From NCBI GenBank assembly GCA_945888995.1, contig CAMDBA010000001.1, forward strand, positions 76,796-140,795: a stretch of DNA of 64,000 nucleotides, written 5' to 3'. The DNA is from a bacterium UBP8_UBA817. GTDB lineage: Bacteria; Margulisbacteria; Marinamargulisbacteria; CAMDBA01. This document shows positions 9,965 to 21,257 of the stretch, in pieces. The number at the start of each line of letters is the position of its first letter. Positions within the stretch are counted from its first letter, which is position 1. The notes beneath the pieces are model-generated. The model had not been told where the DNA came from. It was given only the letters and a program-made list of their open reading frames with translations, and made no database searches. The position numbers and the translations under genes are program-made.

Positions 9965-11251
9965 TTAGGATATCTTGGCTTGAGCTAATAGATAATCGTA
10001 GGTCTTTTTAATGCGAATGCTGTCCCGAATATTTTCGACGTCCAATGTGCTTGCTGTTTTTCTGAAGTCTTCAAGGCTAGCGACATTCGGAAGCTGCCAT
10101 TTCAGCACTTCAGCATCAAATTCCTCGTCATCTACGACAATATTTTCTTTTTGGGCAACTGCATCTAAAGCCAATTCTGTTTTGACTCTTTTTTCAGCGG
10201 ATTCGCGAACTTCTTCTCTGACCTCTTCAATTTTTTTACCTGCGTAAGTCAGATAGGCTTCGAAGGACATCCCGGATTGACGCATCTGGCGATCAAAAAG
10301 CCGTAACATATGATCAATTTCACGCTCTACTAACACGGTCGGCACGTCCATCTTAATGTCAGCCAAAATCGCATCCATTAAATCGGCCTTTAGCTTTTCA
10401 TCGGCTGCTTGTGACGCCTTGGTTTCAAGCTCGGCTCTAATGCTGGATTTCCACTCTTCAAGTGACTTAAACTTGCTGACTTTTTCGATAAATTCAGGGG
10501 TCAATTCGGCCAACTTACGCTCCAGAACCTCCACCAATGTAAGCGAAAATGCGACGGTTTTCCCGGCCACATCAGGATTGGAATAATCATCGGCAAATGT
10601 GGAGGTAATGTCTTTTGAATCGCCTTTTTTAAGACCGATGACTTCTTTGTCTACATCGGGTCCGAATTGAGCAGTTCCGACTTTGAGTCCCATGTTCGAA
10701 CGGGACCAAGTTTCATAGGTAACACCGTCAATGGTGGCCTGAATATCACAGCGGATAATATCGCCGTCCTGAACTTCGTGTTCAACCGGAAGGTACTCGG
10801 CGTACATCTCTTGCTTCGCCGTGATTTGCTCATTGAGAGTATCGTCTGATACTTCGGTTGCGTCTTTTTTCAGTTTAATTCCGGTATATTTACCTAATTT
10901 CACTTCAGGAACAACTTCGACTTCACATTTGAATAGGACAGGCTTGTTATCTTCATATTCACTGATATCGACGTTTTTCGGCATATCGATGACTTTAAGA
11001 TCCTGATCTCTGACGGCTGCTTGATATGCGTCGTTAACAGCATCCAAAACCGCTTCTTGAATCAGGCTGGATTTGCCGTAATATTTTTCATAAATTGAAC
11101 GAGGCGCTTTTCCTGGACGAAATCCCGGGATTTTTGCGCTTTTAACCAGTCGTTTAAATGCACCATCCTGTGCTGCAACAATCGCATCAAATGGCGTTTC
11201 AATCTCAAGCTTAACCGTATTGCCGTCTCGCTTTGCACTTACAACTCTCAT
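9965..11251 (-). CDS. tig: Trigger factor (ribosome-associated chaperone and prolyl isomerase)
   Basis: Ribosome-bound folding helper for nascent chains. From ATG 11251 it has 428 residues. The N-terminal ribosome-binding domain carries the signature GFRPGKAP near residue 47. An FKBP-like domain (DGDIIRCDIQATIDG, then DVAGKTVAFSLTLVEV) is followed by a helical C-terminal arm. The open frame reaches back to 11332, but that stretch runs through the tRNA-Gly gene, so the start MRVVSAKRDG at 11251, preceded by TAGGAA, is chosen. It is the first protein gene of the tig-clpP-clpX run and is probably cotranscribed with the tRNA. Confidence 0.95.
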   Translation of the reverse strand: MRVVSAKRDGNTVKLEIETPFDAIVAAQDGAFKRLVKSAKIPGFRPGKAPRSIYEKYYGKSSLIQEAVLDAVNDAYQAAVRDQDLKVIDMPKNVDISEYEDNKPVLFKCEVEVVPEVKLGKYTGIKLKKDATEVSDDTLNEQITAKQEMYAEYLPVEHEVQDGDIIRCDIQATIDGVTYETWSRSNMGLKVGTAQFGPDVDKEVIGLKKGDSKDITSTFADDYSNPDVAGKTVAFSLTLVEVLERKLAELTPEFIEKVSKFKSLEEWKSSIRAELETKASQAADEKLKADLMDAILADIKMDVPTVLVEREIDHMLRLFDRQMRQSGMSFEAYLTYAGKKIEEVREEVRESAEKRVKTELALDAVAQKENIVVDDEEFDAEVLKWQLPNVASLEDFRKTASTLDVENIRDSIRIKKTYDYLLAQAKIS

Positions 11252-11287
11252 ATATTCGTTCCTAACACTTTGAAATAATTTAAACGT

Positions 11288-11363
11288 TGGAGCGGGATAC
11301 CAGATTCGAACTGGCGACCTTCTGCTTGGCAAGCAGACGCTCTACCAACTGAGCTAATCCCGC
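11288..11363 (-). tRNA. tRNA-Gly (GCC)
   Basis: A complete cloverleaf reads on the minus strand. The acceptor GCGGGAT pairs with ATCCCGC, the D-arm is TAGCTCAGTTGGTAGAGC, and the anticodon loop TTGCCAA (anticodon GCC) sits on stem TCTGC/GCAGA. The T-arm includes GTTCGAATC, and the terminal CCA is encoded. It lies 36 bases upstream of the trigger factor start, in the same direction, and is preceded by an extended -10 promoter. Confidence 0.97.
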
Positions 11364-11398
11364 TTAAAGAAGATAATATGCCTTGATAACGCTGGGAG

Positions 11399-11428
11399 AC
11401 TATATCATACCCCCGGCAAATCTCTCAA
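11399..11428 (-). promoter_or_regulatory. Promoter of tRNA-Gly-tig-clpP-clpX
   Basis: On the minus strand TTGAGA (11423-11428) is followed after 18 bases by TATAGT (11399-11404), with the extended TGA directly before it. A start near 11392 leaves about 30 bases before the tRNA 5' end. The fit to sigma-70 consensus is good: five of six at -35, plus the extended -10. Confidence 0.6.
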
Positions 11429-11457
11429 GACCTTATCTGTTTATTTCACCAGGAATA

Positions 11458-14971
<3,514 letters not shown>

Positions 14972-14980
14972 AAGCGGGTG

Positions 14981-15271
14981 TTATAAGCTGAACTTATTAT
15001 GGCAACTCGTACATACCGTGGTCGCCAAGGCATTGTCCGCACCGCATTTTGGACAGAATTTTGAGCCTAGATTTTTCGGCATATAGCGGCCTAAAAATCG
15101 GTTCCGCGCCACATATAAAACCAGATATAGGGGAATCATAATGATGGGCATCACCAGAACCGAGATCAACCAGAAAATGGGCAAAAATGAAGAGGGATTC
15201 GTGCGCTTGCTATCCGAATACACCCAAATGGAAGCCAATATAACCGTGAGAAGTAAAACTGTTGGAATCAT
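14981..15271 (-). CDS. Small membrane protein with C-terminal zinc ribbon
   Basis: This 96-residue protein is not assigned to a known family. It has two hydrophobic segments (about residues 3-17 and 29-53), then a basic linker and a C-terminal CPKCG...CTSC zinc ribbon at about 73-91. It probably sits in the inner membrane with the ribbon in the cytoplasm. Its ATG overlaps the stop of the RsbW-like kinase gene by one base (TAATG), so the two are likely made together, and it may act in the same signalling module. That link is inferred from position alone. Confidence 0.7.
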   Translation of the reverse strand: MIPTVLLLTVILASIWVYSDSKRTNPSSFLPIFWLISVLVMPIIMIPLYLVLYVARNRFLGRYMPKNLGSKFCPKCGADNALATTVCTSCHNKFSL

Positions 15272-15714
15272 TATTTCTCGAACACTTTAACTTCGGGCGC
15301 CACTTTTAGCATGGTGACCGTTGTCCCCTGGCCGATGACGGACTGAATATCAGCGTCATCCATTAAGCTCTTAATAAATGTGATCCCCAGTCCTAATCCG
15401 AGGCGATCCGGCTCCGGCTCATCAATTCGGTGAGGAATCGATTTTGTGACATCAAAGCCTTTGCCTTCGTCTTTGACGATAATTTCTAGTTTATCCGAAT
15501 ACATATTGCAGGTAATAAAGATTCGCTTGGAACTGTCTTTTCCGTAAGCATATTGAACGGAATTGGTACAAGCTTCGGAAACGGCAATCTTAATGTCTTC
15601 AATATCTTCGACATTAAAATTCATCCGTGTCGCGATTCCCGATACCGCCAGCCGAACGATTCCGACAAATTCGGAAATACAAGGAATACTCATTTCAATT
15701 TGAACAGGTTCCAT
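15271..15714 (-). CDS. RsbW/SpoIIAB-like serine kinase (anti-sigma factor family)
   Basis: A 147-residue GHKL ATPase of the RsbW type, usually a kinase that phosphorylates an RsbV-like STAS protein and holds or frees a sigma factor or other partner. The N-box is DIKIAVSEACTNSVQYAYG (residues 41-59). The G1 box is VKDEGKGFD near 97, and G2 is GLGLGITFIKSLMDDA near 122. The STAS gene lies 21 bases upstream in the same direction, the classic partner-switch pair. No sigma factor gene is next to it, so the regulated target is unknown. Confidence 0.88.
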   Translation of the reverse strand: MEPVQIEMSIPCISEFVGIVRLAVSGIATRMNFNVEDIEDIKIAVSEACTNSVQYAYGKDSSKRIFITCNMYSDKLEIIVKDEGKGFDVTKSIPHRIDEPEPDRLGLGLGITFIKSLMDDADIQSVIGQGTTVTMLKVAPEVKVFEK

Positions 15715-15735
15715 TTCCCAATCTCTCCTTGTAAA

Positions 15736-16083
15736 TTAAATATGCTTCAAGGCTTCGGATTCTTCTTCAAAAATATCAATATTTTTTTTACTTAATCCGG
15801 ATACATCAAAAATCTTCCGAACTTGGGGCCGCGTACAGACGACGCTGACCTTGCCGCCTTGCTTGGCGATCACATGCGAGGAATGGGCAATCGCGCCTAG
15901 ACCTGTGCTATCAATATATTGGACGTTTTCAAGATTGAGGATCAGGCGGATAGTGCCTTTATCAATCAGATCTTTCATTGCTTTGCTTAATTTTGGGCAG
16001 GTATAAATATCGATCTCCCCATTAACGCGTAAAATCGGAACGACTGCTTCTTCTTCCAGGTCCACTCTAAAATCCAAAACCAT
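15736..16083 (-). CDS. RsbV-like STAS anti-anti-sigma factor
   Basis: A 115-residue single STAS domain. The phosphorylatable serine is expected at S59 in YIDSTGLGAI, the conserved switch loop. It ends in an acidic patch (IDIFEEESEAL). TAGGAGG lies 7 bases before ATG 16083. It is followed directly by the RsbW-like kinase, which in this family would phosphorylate S59. A well-formed sigma-70 type promoter precedes it, with two small hairpins in the leader. A second STAS gene of similar size lies at 48153-48515. Confidence 0.9.
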   Translation of the reverse strand: MVLDFRVDLEEEAVVPILRVNGEIDIYTCPKLSKAMKDLIDKGTIRLILNLENVQYIDSTGLGAIAHSSHVIAKQGGKVSVVCTRPQVRKIFDVSGLSKKNIDIFEEESEALKHI

Positions 16084-16136
16084 GTTGAACCTCCTATTAA
16101 TGTCTATGACTCGTATATGAAGTGCTCATCCGGCAT

Positions 16137-16203
16137 CAGTGCAAAGGCACTGTGGCAGTACTTTACTGTCAGTCATTATATAGGAATTAATTTCTTATAT
16201 CAA
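16137..16203 (-). promoter_or_regulatory. Promoter and hairpin leader of the rsbV-rsbW run
   Basis: On the minus strand TTGATA (16198-16203) is spaced 17 bases from a perfect TATAAT (16175-16180). Just downstream, the leader would contain two tandem hairpins: one with stem GGCAGTA/TACTGTC around 16154-16170 and one CAGTGC-loop-GCACTG at 16137-16152. They could stabilise the mRNA, bind a regulator or be chance. No U-run follows. Confidence 0.6.
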
Positions 16204-16454
16204 ATTTTATGTTTGGCCAAAAGTGCGGTTAAATTTCCGGTTTCAGGCACACGATCGCCCAGAACACTTTGAGAGAAGGCAACGGCATCGGCACAGGGCT
16301 CAAGATCGTCAGTCGACTGCCACTTACAATCCAAAATGATGCCGGAAACAGGATCCAGTTTGAAGTAGATCCGAAGCCTATTGTACGCGCAACACAAATC
16401 CGCCGGATAATACGACACGGCCTCAAGCCGGTTATCGGCCATAGCGAACCGCAT
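16200..16454 (-). CDS. Small cysteine-containing protein after cysteine desulfurase (possibly IscU/NifU-like)
   Basis: An 84-residue protein whose ATG follows the cysteine desulfurase stop with no gap (TAAATG). It carries a CC pair near residue 21 and single Cys residues near 43 and 54. The layout (I-x-DCKW, then EPCADAVAFSQSVLGDRV) loosely recalls the C-terminal half of IscU/NifU scaffolds, where a Cys is followed by a helix and a Gly-Lys turn. The match is weak and the protein is short for a full scaffold. Position next to a sulfur donor supports a link to Fe-S or thio-compound assembly; otherwise it is hypothetical. Confidence 0.55.
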   Translation of the reverse strand: MRFAMADNRLEAVSYYPADLCCAYNRLRIYFKLDPVSGIILDCKWQSTDDLEPCADAVAFSQSVLGDRVPETGNLTALLAKHKI

Positions 16455-17606
16455 TTAACGGCTCTCCCGAAGCGTTTTAATCATCGACGGCAAGACATCT
16501 AAGACGGTCTGGATTTCAGCATGTGTTGTCGCTCGTCCAAAGCTAAACCGAACGGTGCTTCGCGCAAGCTCGGCATCTCCAGTCATGGCCATTAGTACAT
16601 GAGACGGTTCCGTAGAGCCTGTTGAACATGCCGATCCGCTTGAAATATAAATACCGACCATGTCGGACTTCATGACCAGAGAATCGCCGCTCACCCCTTT
16701 AAACGAGACACAAACAGTGCCGGGGACTGTCTCTGTAGCATGGCCATGAATCACGCAATCCGGGATAGCAGTAAGCCCTTCGCACAATTGACGCCGAAAG
16801 ATCCGATGACGGTCCGCGATGCCCACCCATTCATCCTTTAGCTTTTCAGCCGCTAATCCGAACGCTGTAATGCCGAGTACATTCTCTGTCCCGGCACGGA
16901 TTTGCCGTTCTTGGGCCCCGCCGAAAAATAGAGGGGAAATATCGGCTGACTCCCGAATATATAAGGCCCCGACGCCTTTCGGCGCATAAAGTTTATGGCC
17001 TGAAAATGAGGCATAATCAACCGCTATCTGACTCAGGTCAAAATGGATTTTCCCGATTGCCTGGACGGCATCAACGTGAAATAAACTTCCGTTTTCTCTT
17101 GCAATGAGGCCGATTTCGGCAATGGGCTGAATGGCGCCGACTTCATTATTTACTGCCATTACACTGATTAAGTGTGTATCAGGACGAAGACAAGAGACCA
17201 GGTGGCCCAGATCAATACGCCCGTTCCGATCAACCCGGACATAGGATACATCAACACCGAAACCTTGTAATACGGCCCCCATTTCCAGAACCGACGAATG
17301 CTCAATCGACGATATGACGACATGCGCACGATGACCTGATCGCCAGAATTCGTGCAATACCGAGTAAAATACATGATTATTGGATTCGGTCGCGGAACCG
17401 GTAAAGATGATCTCGCTAGGCAATGCGCCTACCAATGCCGCAAGCTGATCCCGAGCGGTTTCTACTCTCTCTCTGGCATCGCGACCGGTGGCATATAAAC
17501 TAGATGGATTTCCGAATTCAGAGGTCCATTTTTTAAGAGCCTTGGTAACATCGGGATGCAACGGTGTCGTGGCATTATGATCTAAATAAATGGATGGACG
17601 CTTCAT
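16455..17606 (-). CDS. Cysteine desulfurase (IscS/NifS family)
   Basis: PLP enzyme that takes sulfur from cysteine for Fe-S clusters and thio-modified RNAs. Of 383 residues, it opens with the family start YLDHNATTPLHP. PLP is held by Lys near residue 205 in SGHKLYAPKG. The sulfur-carrying Cys near 326 lies in SSGSACSTGSTEPSHVL, a loop of the IscS-like (group I) type. It starts immediately after the stop of an unknown gene (TAGATG) and is followed without a gap by a small Cys-rich protein. Confidence 0.92.
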   Translation of the reverse strand: MKRPSIYLDHNATTPLHPDVTKALKKWTSEFGNPSSLYATGRDARERVETARDQLAALVGALPSEIIFTGSATESNNHVFYSVLHEFWRSGHRAHVVISSIEHSSVLEMGAVLQGFGVDVSYVRVDRNGRIDLGHLVSCLRPDTHLISVMAVNNEVGAIQPIAEIGLIARENGSLFHVDAVQAIGKIHFDLSQIAVDYASFSGHKLYAPKGVGALYIRESADISPLFFGGAQERQIRAGTENVLGITAFGLAAEKLKDEWVGIADRHRIFRRQLCEGLTAIPDCVIHGHATETVPGTVCVSFKGVSGDSLVMKSDMVGIYISSGSACSTGSTEPSHVLMAMTGDAELARSTVRFSFGRATTHAEIQTVLDVLPSMIKTLRESR

Positions 17607-18539
17607 CTAGGTGAGTTTTTCTAGTTGCCTCAGGAAAAGCTGATATAGAGATTCTCTCACCGTGACCTGCTGATTCAAAATGTCTTGAACCGAGCTCAAG
17701 GTCTGGGCTTTTGTTTTTTGATTGGAGAGAAGTTCGATTAAAAAATCCCGGGTTTTGACTCGCGTAATTTCTCTGATAATCGGGATTTTCGGAGAGGTGT
17801 ACAATAGGTAATAGACCAATAATTTATCTAATAAAAACTGAATGTCCGATGTCGAGTTCTGGAATAACGGGCAAATCTGAATTTTATTTCCGGGTCCGAT
17901 CGGAATTTCCAGGTCTTCGGGAAAAAACTGCTGAATATAAATCAGGAAAATATTGAGCTGCTCGGGGGGCAATCCGGAAATCAGGATAAATATGATATCG
18001 TCGTTTTCAGTCTTCGATGTCAGCAGACCGATATCAGGTGCGGACATAAGTCCTTGCAGCCTGAATTTAACCTGAACAATAGTCTTAAGATACTGCTCTA
18101 GCAGCACATAAATATACCGAGCCGTCTTCGGCGTAAAATGGCCGGTTTGTGCTGGAATGCCAAGAACGCGATTGGTTAGAAGCTTGAAAAAATCAGTGGT
18201 ATCCCGGTTATACAATCCCCATGAAAATGTAGATTTAAGCCCATCTTCCCAGATAATGGTCACACCATCGTCTTTTTCGGTGACCCGGCGAATAGACGGA
18301 ATCAGAATGCCACGGTCCAGACTCAGAGCTAGCAACGCCAATAACTGAATATATGTCACGACTTCTTTGGCATTCACAAACGACTCATTTTTTTCAAAAA
18401 AATCAGGGGATTTCAAAATTCCCTTGAGGCGCTCAAATGCCGGCGATTGCGGCGAAAAATACGCGCTTAGAACCGGTAATTTGCCACCGATTAGTTTTAG
18501 CAGTTGAATAGCTGTTGGTAGTGTATTCTTTGAGCTCAT
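17607..18539 (-). CDS. Hypothetical protein upstream of cysteine desulfurase
   Basis: I do not recognise this protein. From ATG 18539 it has 310 residues; an earlier ATG at 18566 is possible, but a TATAAT lies between the two, so the shorter form is preferred. It is rich in Leu and Ile with no signal peptide and no clear membrane span. Predicted helices alternate with short beta stretches, and the last 60 residues look helical. A polar, amphipathic make-up suggests a soluble or membrane-peripheral protein. The stop abuts the cysteine desulfurase start. It faces a divergent exported-protein gene across a 70-base promoter region. Confidence 0.65.
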   Translation of the reverse strand: MSSKNTLPTAIQLLKLIGGKLPVLSAYFSPQSPAFERLKGILKSPDFFEKNESFVNAKEVVTYIQLLALLALSLDRGILIPSIRRVTEKDDGVTIIWEDGLKSTFSWGLYNRDTTDFFKLLTNRVLGIPAQTGHFTPKTARYIYVLLEQYLKTIVQVKFRLQGLMSAPDIGLLTSKTENDDIIFILISGLPPEQLNIFLIYIQQFFPEDLEIPIGPGNKIQICPLFQNSTSDIQFLLDKLLVYYLLYTSPKIPIIREITRVKTRDFLIELLSNQKTKAQTLSSVQDILNQQVTVRESLYQLFLRQLEKLT

Positions 18540-18588
18540 CAGATGTATTATACTGTATTTGTACATTATTGAGCATCAATACATCTGA
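18539..18588. promoter_or_regulatory. Divergent promoter with 11-bp inverted repeat
   Basis: TCAGATGTATT (18539-18549) and AATACATCTGA (18578-18588) form a perfect 11-bp inverted repeat with 28 bases between. Within it, a minus-strand TATAAT (18547-18552) lies only 7 bases before ATG 18539, which would give an almost leaderless mRNA. The plus-strand gene starts at 18611. The arrangement resembles an operator serving two divergent genes. Confidence 0.45.
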
Positions 18589-18610
18589 ACCTTTGTTACG
18601 GAGGATACTT

Positions 18611-19303
18611 GTGGCCTATATTATCTGGATACTTACCCTATTTTTTATTCTTTCAGGTCCGCTCATGGCCAAAGACTATCCGAATCTGCTGAAATTCAGT
18701 GCGTATGATAAATTCGGATTTGTTTACTATCTGGATTACAGTGTTGAGAAGAAAATCGCGGATAAATCCTCGCTTATTCAAATTACGACCACACGCTATG
18801 CGCCCGGCATCCGGGAAAAAAATATCACGACCCTTTCTAAGAGCAATGCGTTTCTGAGCCTCTCTCAAAGCACACAAGATATTCCGCAATCTCAGTTTTT
18901 CCAATGGAAAATTACCATGGCCAATAACGCGATGGTCACATACCGGAACATTGGGAGCCGGAGGTTGATTCACCAATTGACCCCGCTACCGCCCAACGCC
19001 TACCCTAGCCAGGCGCTCCCCTATTTATTAAATGACATTTTAGAAACATTGACGCCGGAAAAACTGATTTACCTGATTATGCCCCCATCGCAAATCGTGG
19101 AGTTAACACCCCGCGCCATTGGCATGGAAACGATTCTATTCAATGGTAAAGCGGTTCCCTGCTATAAAGTGGAGCTCGCACTCAAGAGTCATCTCGGATA
19201 TGTTGGGTCGGTGATTAATTATTGGCTGACCATGGATAAACCACATATTCTGATAAAATCCAAAAGTCCGGATATCACCTTGATTTTGGATTCAATCAGA
19301 TAG
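18611..19303 (+). CDS. Hypothetical exported protein
   Basis: A 230-residue protein. The chosen start is GTG 18611, with ACGGAGGATACTT directly upstream; the open frame extends further left but without a ribosome-binding site. A signal sequence (AYIIWILTLFFILSGPLMA) covers residues 2-20, so the mature part is periplasmic or surface exposed. The C-terminal half has beta-rich segments and an ETILFNGKAVPCYKVELAL stretch, which recalls DUF3108-like periplasmic proteins, but the match is not firm. It is convergent with the PlsY-like gene, with 13 bases between stops. The role is unknown. Confidence 0.65.
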   Translation: MAYIIWILTLFFILSGPLMAKDYPNLLKFSAYDKFGFVYYLDYSVEKKIADKSSLIQITTTRYAPGIREKNITTLSKSNAFLSLSQSTQDIPQSQFFQWKITMANNAMVTYRNIGSRRLIHQLTPLPPNAYPSQALPYLLNDILETLTPEKLIYLIMPPSQIVELTPRAIGMETILFNGKAVPCYKVELALKSHLGYVGSVINYWLTMDKPHILIKSKSPDITLILDSIR

Positions 19304-19316
19304 ATCGGATCTGCGC

Positions 19317-19913
19317 TTAGCGTCGATTGCGAAAACTGGTTAAAAGTGACCAATTCGAGCCATCCTGGCGGCCAAAAATATATCGCTGGTAGGCCAGAAA
19401 GACCATCAAAAACACGATAAAATTGACGAACAAATAACCCAATGGCAGCGGCTGCATCCAAATAATAACCATTGCAAATAGGACACTGGAAATCATCCCG
19501 ATATAAAGAGAATTAGACACAAGAGATAACACCGCAACACTGATCGGAAAGATAAAAAATAGCGGCAGAAATACAAAACTGTAGATCCCCCATAGCACGT
19601 GGCCGAAAGACTGCCGGTTTTCAAATCCTGTTAGCGGAGACCAGTTATTCAGAAAGACAATAGCCCCTATCGCGACGAGTCTTACGGCATGCCCGTCGAA
19701 AAATACCGACGCCAGATATAAAAAAATATAGCCTTTTGCAAAATTCAGGAGGCGGGCCAGGCCAAACAAAAACGGCGCCTTCGAGACATAAACCGCCGGA
19801 ATTCCCGTTGCTAGTTTTTTCTGAATGCCCCAGCTTTTATCATAGAGCCAGTCCAGCACCGTCTCTACCGGAATTGAGACAACAATTAAGAGAGTAATGA
19901 GATACAAAATCAA
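19317..19913 (-). CDS. PlsY-like integral membrane protein with lost catalytic motifs
   Basis: About 198 residues from TTG 19913, which overlaps the lysC stop as TTGA; the frame extends upstream inside lysC but without a good start. It has five or so hydrophobic segments. The outline follows glycerol-3-phosphate acyltransferase PlsY: an early SIP turn, a basic stretch near residue 30, a D/N-x-x-KG-like LLNFAKGYIF helix, and a central FENRQSFGHVLWG loop. The PlsY motifs GSGNxGATN and FKGGKGVAT are absent, replaced by ATGIPAVYVS and GFENRQSFG. It is probably a non-enzymatic paralogue or a distant relative. If not related to PlsY, it is a membrane protein of unknown role. Confidence 0.6.
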   Translation of the reverse strand: MILYLITLLIVVSIPVETVLDWLYDKSWGIQKKLATGIPAVYVSKAPFLFGLARLLNFAKGYIFLYLASVFFDGHAVRLVAIGAIVFLNNWSPLTGFENRQSFGHVLWGIYSFVFLPLFFIFPISVAVLSLVSNSLYIGMISSVLFAMVIIWMQPLPLGYLFVNFIVFLMVFLAYQRYIFGRQDGSNWSLLTSFRNRR

Positions 19914-21151
19914 GATGGCGAGCCTATTTTCTGATCTAATTCGAACGCGGAGTGTAACAATACAAGCGCCTCTTTTGCGAACTGCTTTTCGATGACGCAC
20001 GAGATCTTGATTTCAGAGGTCGAGATTAATTGGATATTGATGCCTTTGGCCCCGAGAACTTCGAACATTTGAGCAGCGATTCCAGCCTTTGAGATCATTC
20101 CGACACCCACAATTGATAGCTTTGCGATATTGTCATCGGTGACCACGCCTTTAGCGCCAAGTTCATCCGCTACAGCCTGGGTAATGGCCGCCGCTTGAGC
20201 CAGGTCATCCGCATTTACAGTAAATGTGATGTTATTAATGTGATCCTGCTCAACACTTTGGATAATCATATCGACGTTAATATTCACATCCGCCAAGCGG
20301 GTAAATAACTTTCCGGCGATCCCCGGTTGATCGGGCACTTTCAGAATCGCGATTTTGGCTTCTTCCTGATTCAAGGTAATCCCTGTTACCGCTCGTTGTA
20401 TTTCCATCTGAGAATCCTCCTTTACGCGGGTTCCTTCCTCTTGGCTGAACGAAGACCGCACATGCAGTATAATTTGATTTTCTTTAGCGCATTCCACTGA
20501 TCGGGGGTGCAGGACTTTTGCCCCTAATGAGGCCAATTCGAGCATTTCGTCGTACGAAATTTCGGTCAGCTTCGTTGCATCCGAAATCAATCTCGGGTCT
20601 GTAGTATAGACGCCGTCTACGTCGGTATAAATTTCGCATTCCTCAGCGCCTAAGGCCGCTGCCAACACGACAGCCGACGTATCCGATCCGCCGCGACCGA
20701 TCGTAGCGACGTCGCCATTTTCGGTTGCGCCCTGAAATCCGGCGACGACTACCACCTGGCCTTCGCTCAATTCACATTTGATTCTGCCGGTATCGACACG
20801 AAGGATTTTGGCTCTGGAATAAATATTCTCGGTTTTGACACCAGCTTGAGGGCCTGTTAACGAAATGGCCGGAACCCCGATTTCCTGAAGGCCGATGGCC
20901 AACAACGAGGCGGAGATATTTTCACCAGTCGAAATGAGCTGGTCATATTCTCGGGAACTCGGTGAGCTCGACATGGTTTTGGCTAATCCGATCAGATCAT
21001 CGGTGGTATCACCCATCGCCGAGACGACGACGACGACATGCTTATAGAGTTTGGCAGATTGAGCCACACGCTGGGCAACAGCTTTGATGCGTTCCGGAGA
21101 CCCGACTGAGGTTCCCCCGTATTTTTGAATAATGATGTCATGTTTAAACAT
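19910..21151 (-). CDS. lysC: Aspartate kinase
   Basis: Phosphorylates aspartate at the entry to lysine, threonine and methionine synthesis. It has 413 residues, the standard monofunctional length. KYGGTSVG at residues 10-17 binds aspartate. GRGGSDTSAV near 160 and ITYDE-like SYDEMLELASLGAKVLHPRS near 210 belong to the catalytic domain. Two C-terminal ACT domains (about 265-335 and 345-405) are where feedback inhibition by lysine or threonine occurs in this family. A promoter-like TTCACT-17-TATAGT lies about 50 bases upstream. The downstream PlsY-like gene overlaps by four bases. Confidence 0.95.
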   Translation of the reverse strand: MFKHDIIIQKYGGTSVGSPERIKAVAQRVAQSAKLYKHVVVVVSAMGDTTDDLIGLAKTMSSSPSSREYDQLISTGENISASLLAIGLQEIGVPAISLTGPQAGVKTENIYSRAKILRVDTGRIKCELSEGQVVVVAGFQGATENGDVATIGRGGSDTSAVVLAAALGAEECEIYTDVDGVYTTDPRLISDATKLTEISYDEMLELASLGAKVLHPRSVECAKENQIILHVRSSFSQEEGTRVKEDSQMEIQRAVTGITLNQEEAKIAILKVPDQPGIAGKLFTRLADVNINVDMIIQSVEQDHINNITFTVNADDLAQAAAITQAVADELGAKGVVTDDNIAKLSIVGVGMISKAGIAAQMFEVLGAKGINIQLISTSEIKISCVIEKQFAKEALVLLHSAFELDQKIGSPS

Positions 21152-21200
21152 TACAGTAACTACCGCCTTGGTAAAAAATAGTCGGCTAAAACAGCTAAAA

Positions 21201-21229
21201 ACTATATCAGACGAATTCTTACAAGTGAA
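21201..21229 (-). promoter_or_regulatory. Promoter of lysC
   Basis: On the minus strand TTCACT (21224-21229) is 17 bases from TATAGT (21201-21206), the latter preceded by TGA (extended -10). A start near 21195 gives a leader of about 45 bases containing AAGGCGG before ATG 21151. Confidence 0.5.
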
Positions 21230-21257
21230 TATAGCATGGACCTGGTCGGATAGGGTG

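Noticed and set aside
11252-11332. N-terminal extension of trigger factor
   Set aside because: The extra codons run through the tRNA-Gly gene; MRVVSAKRDG at 11251 matches the family start.
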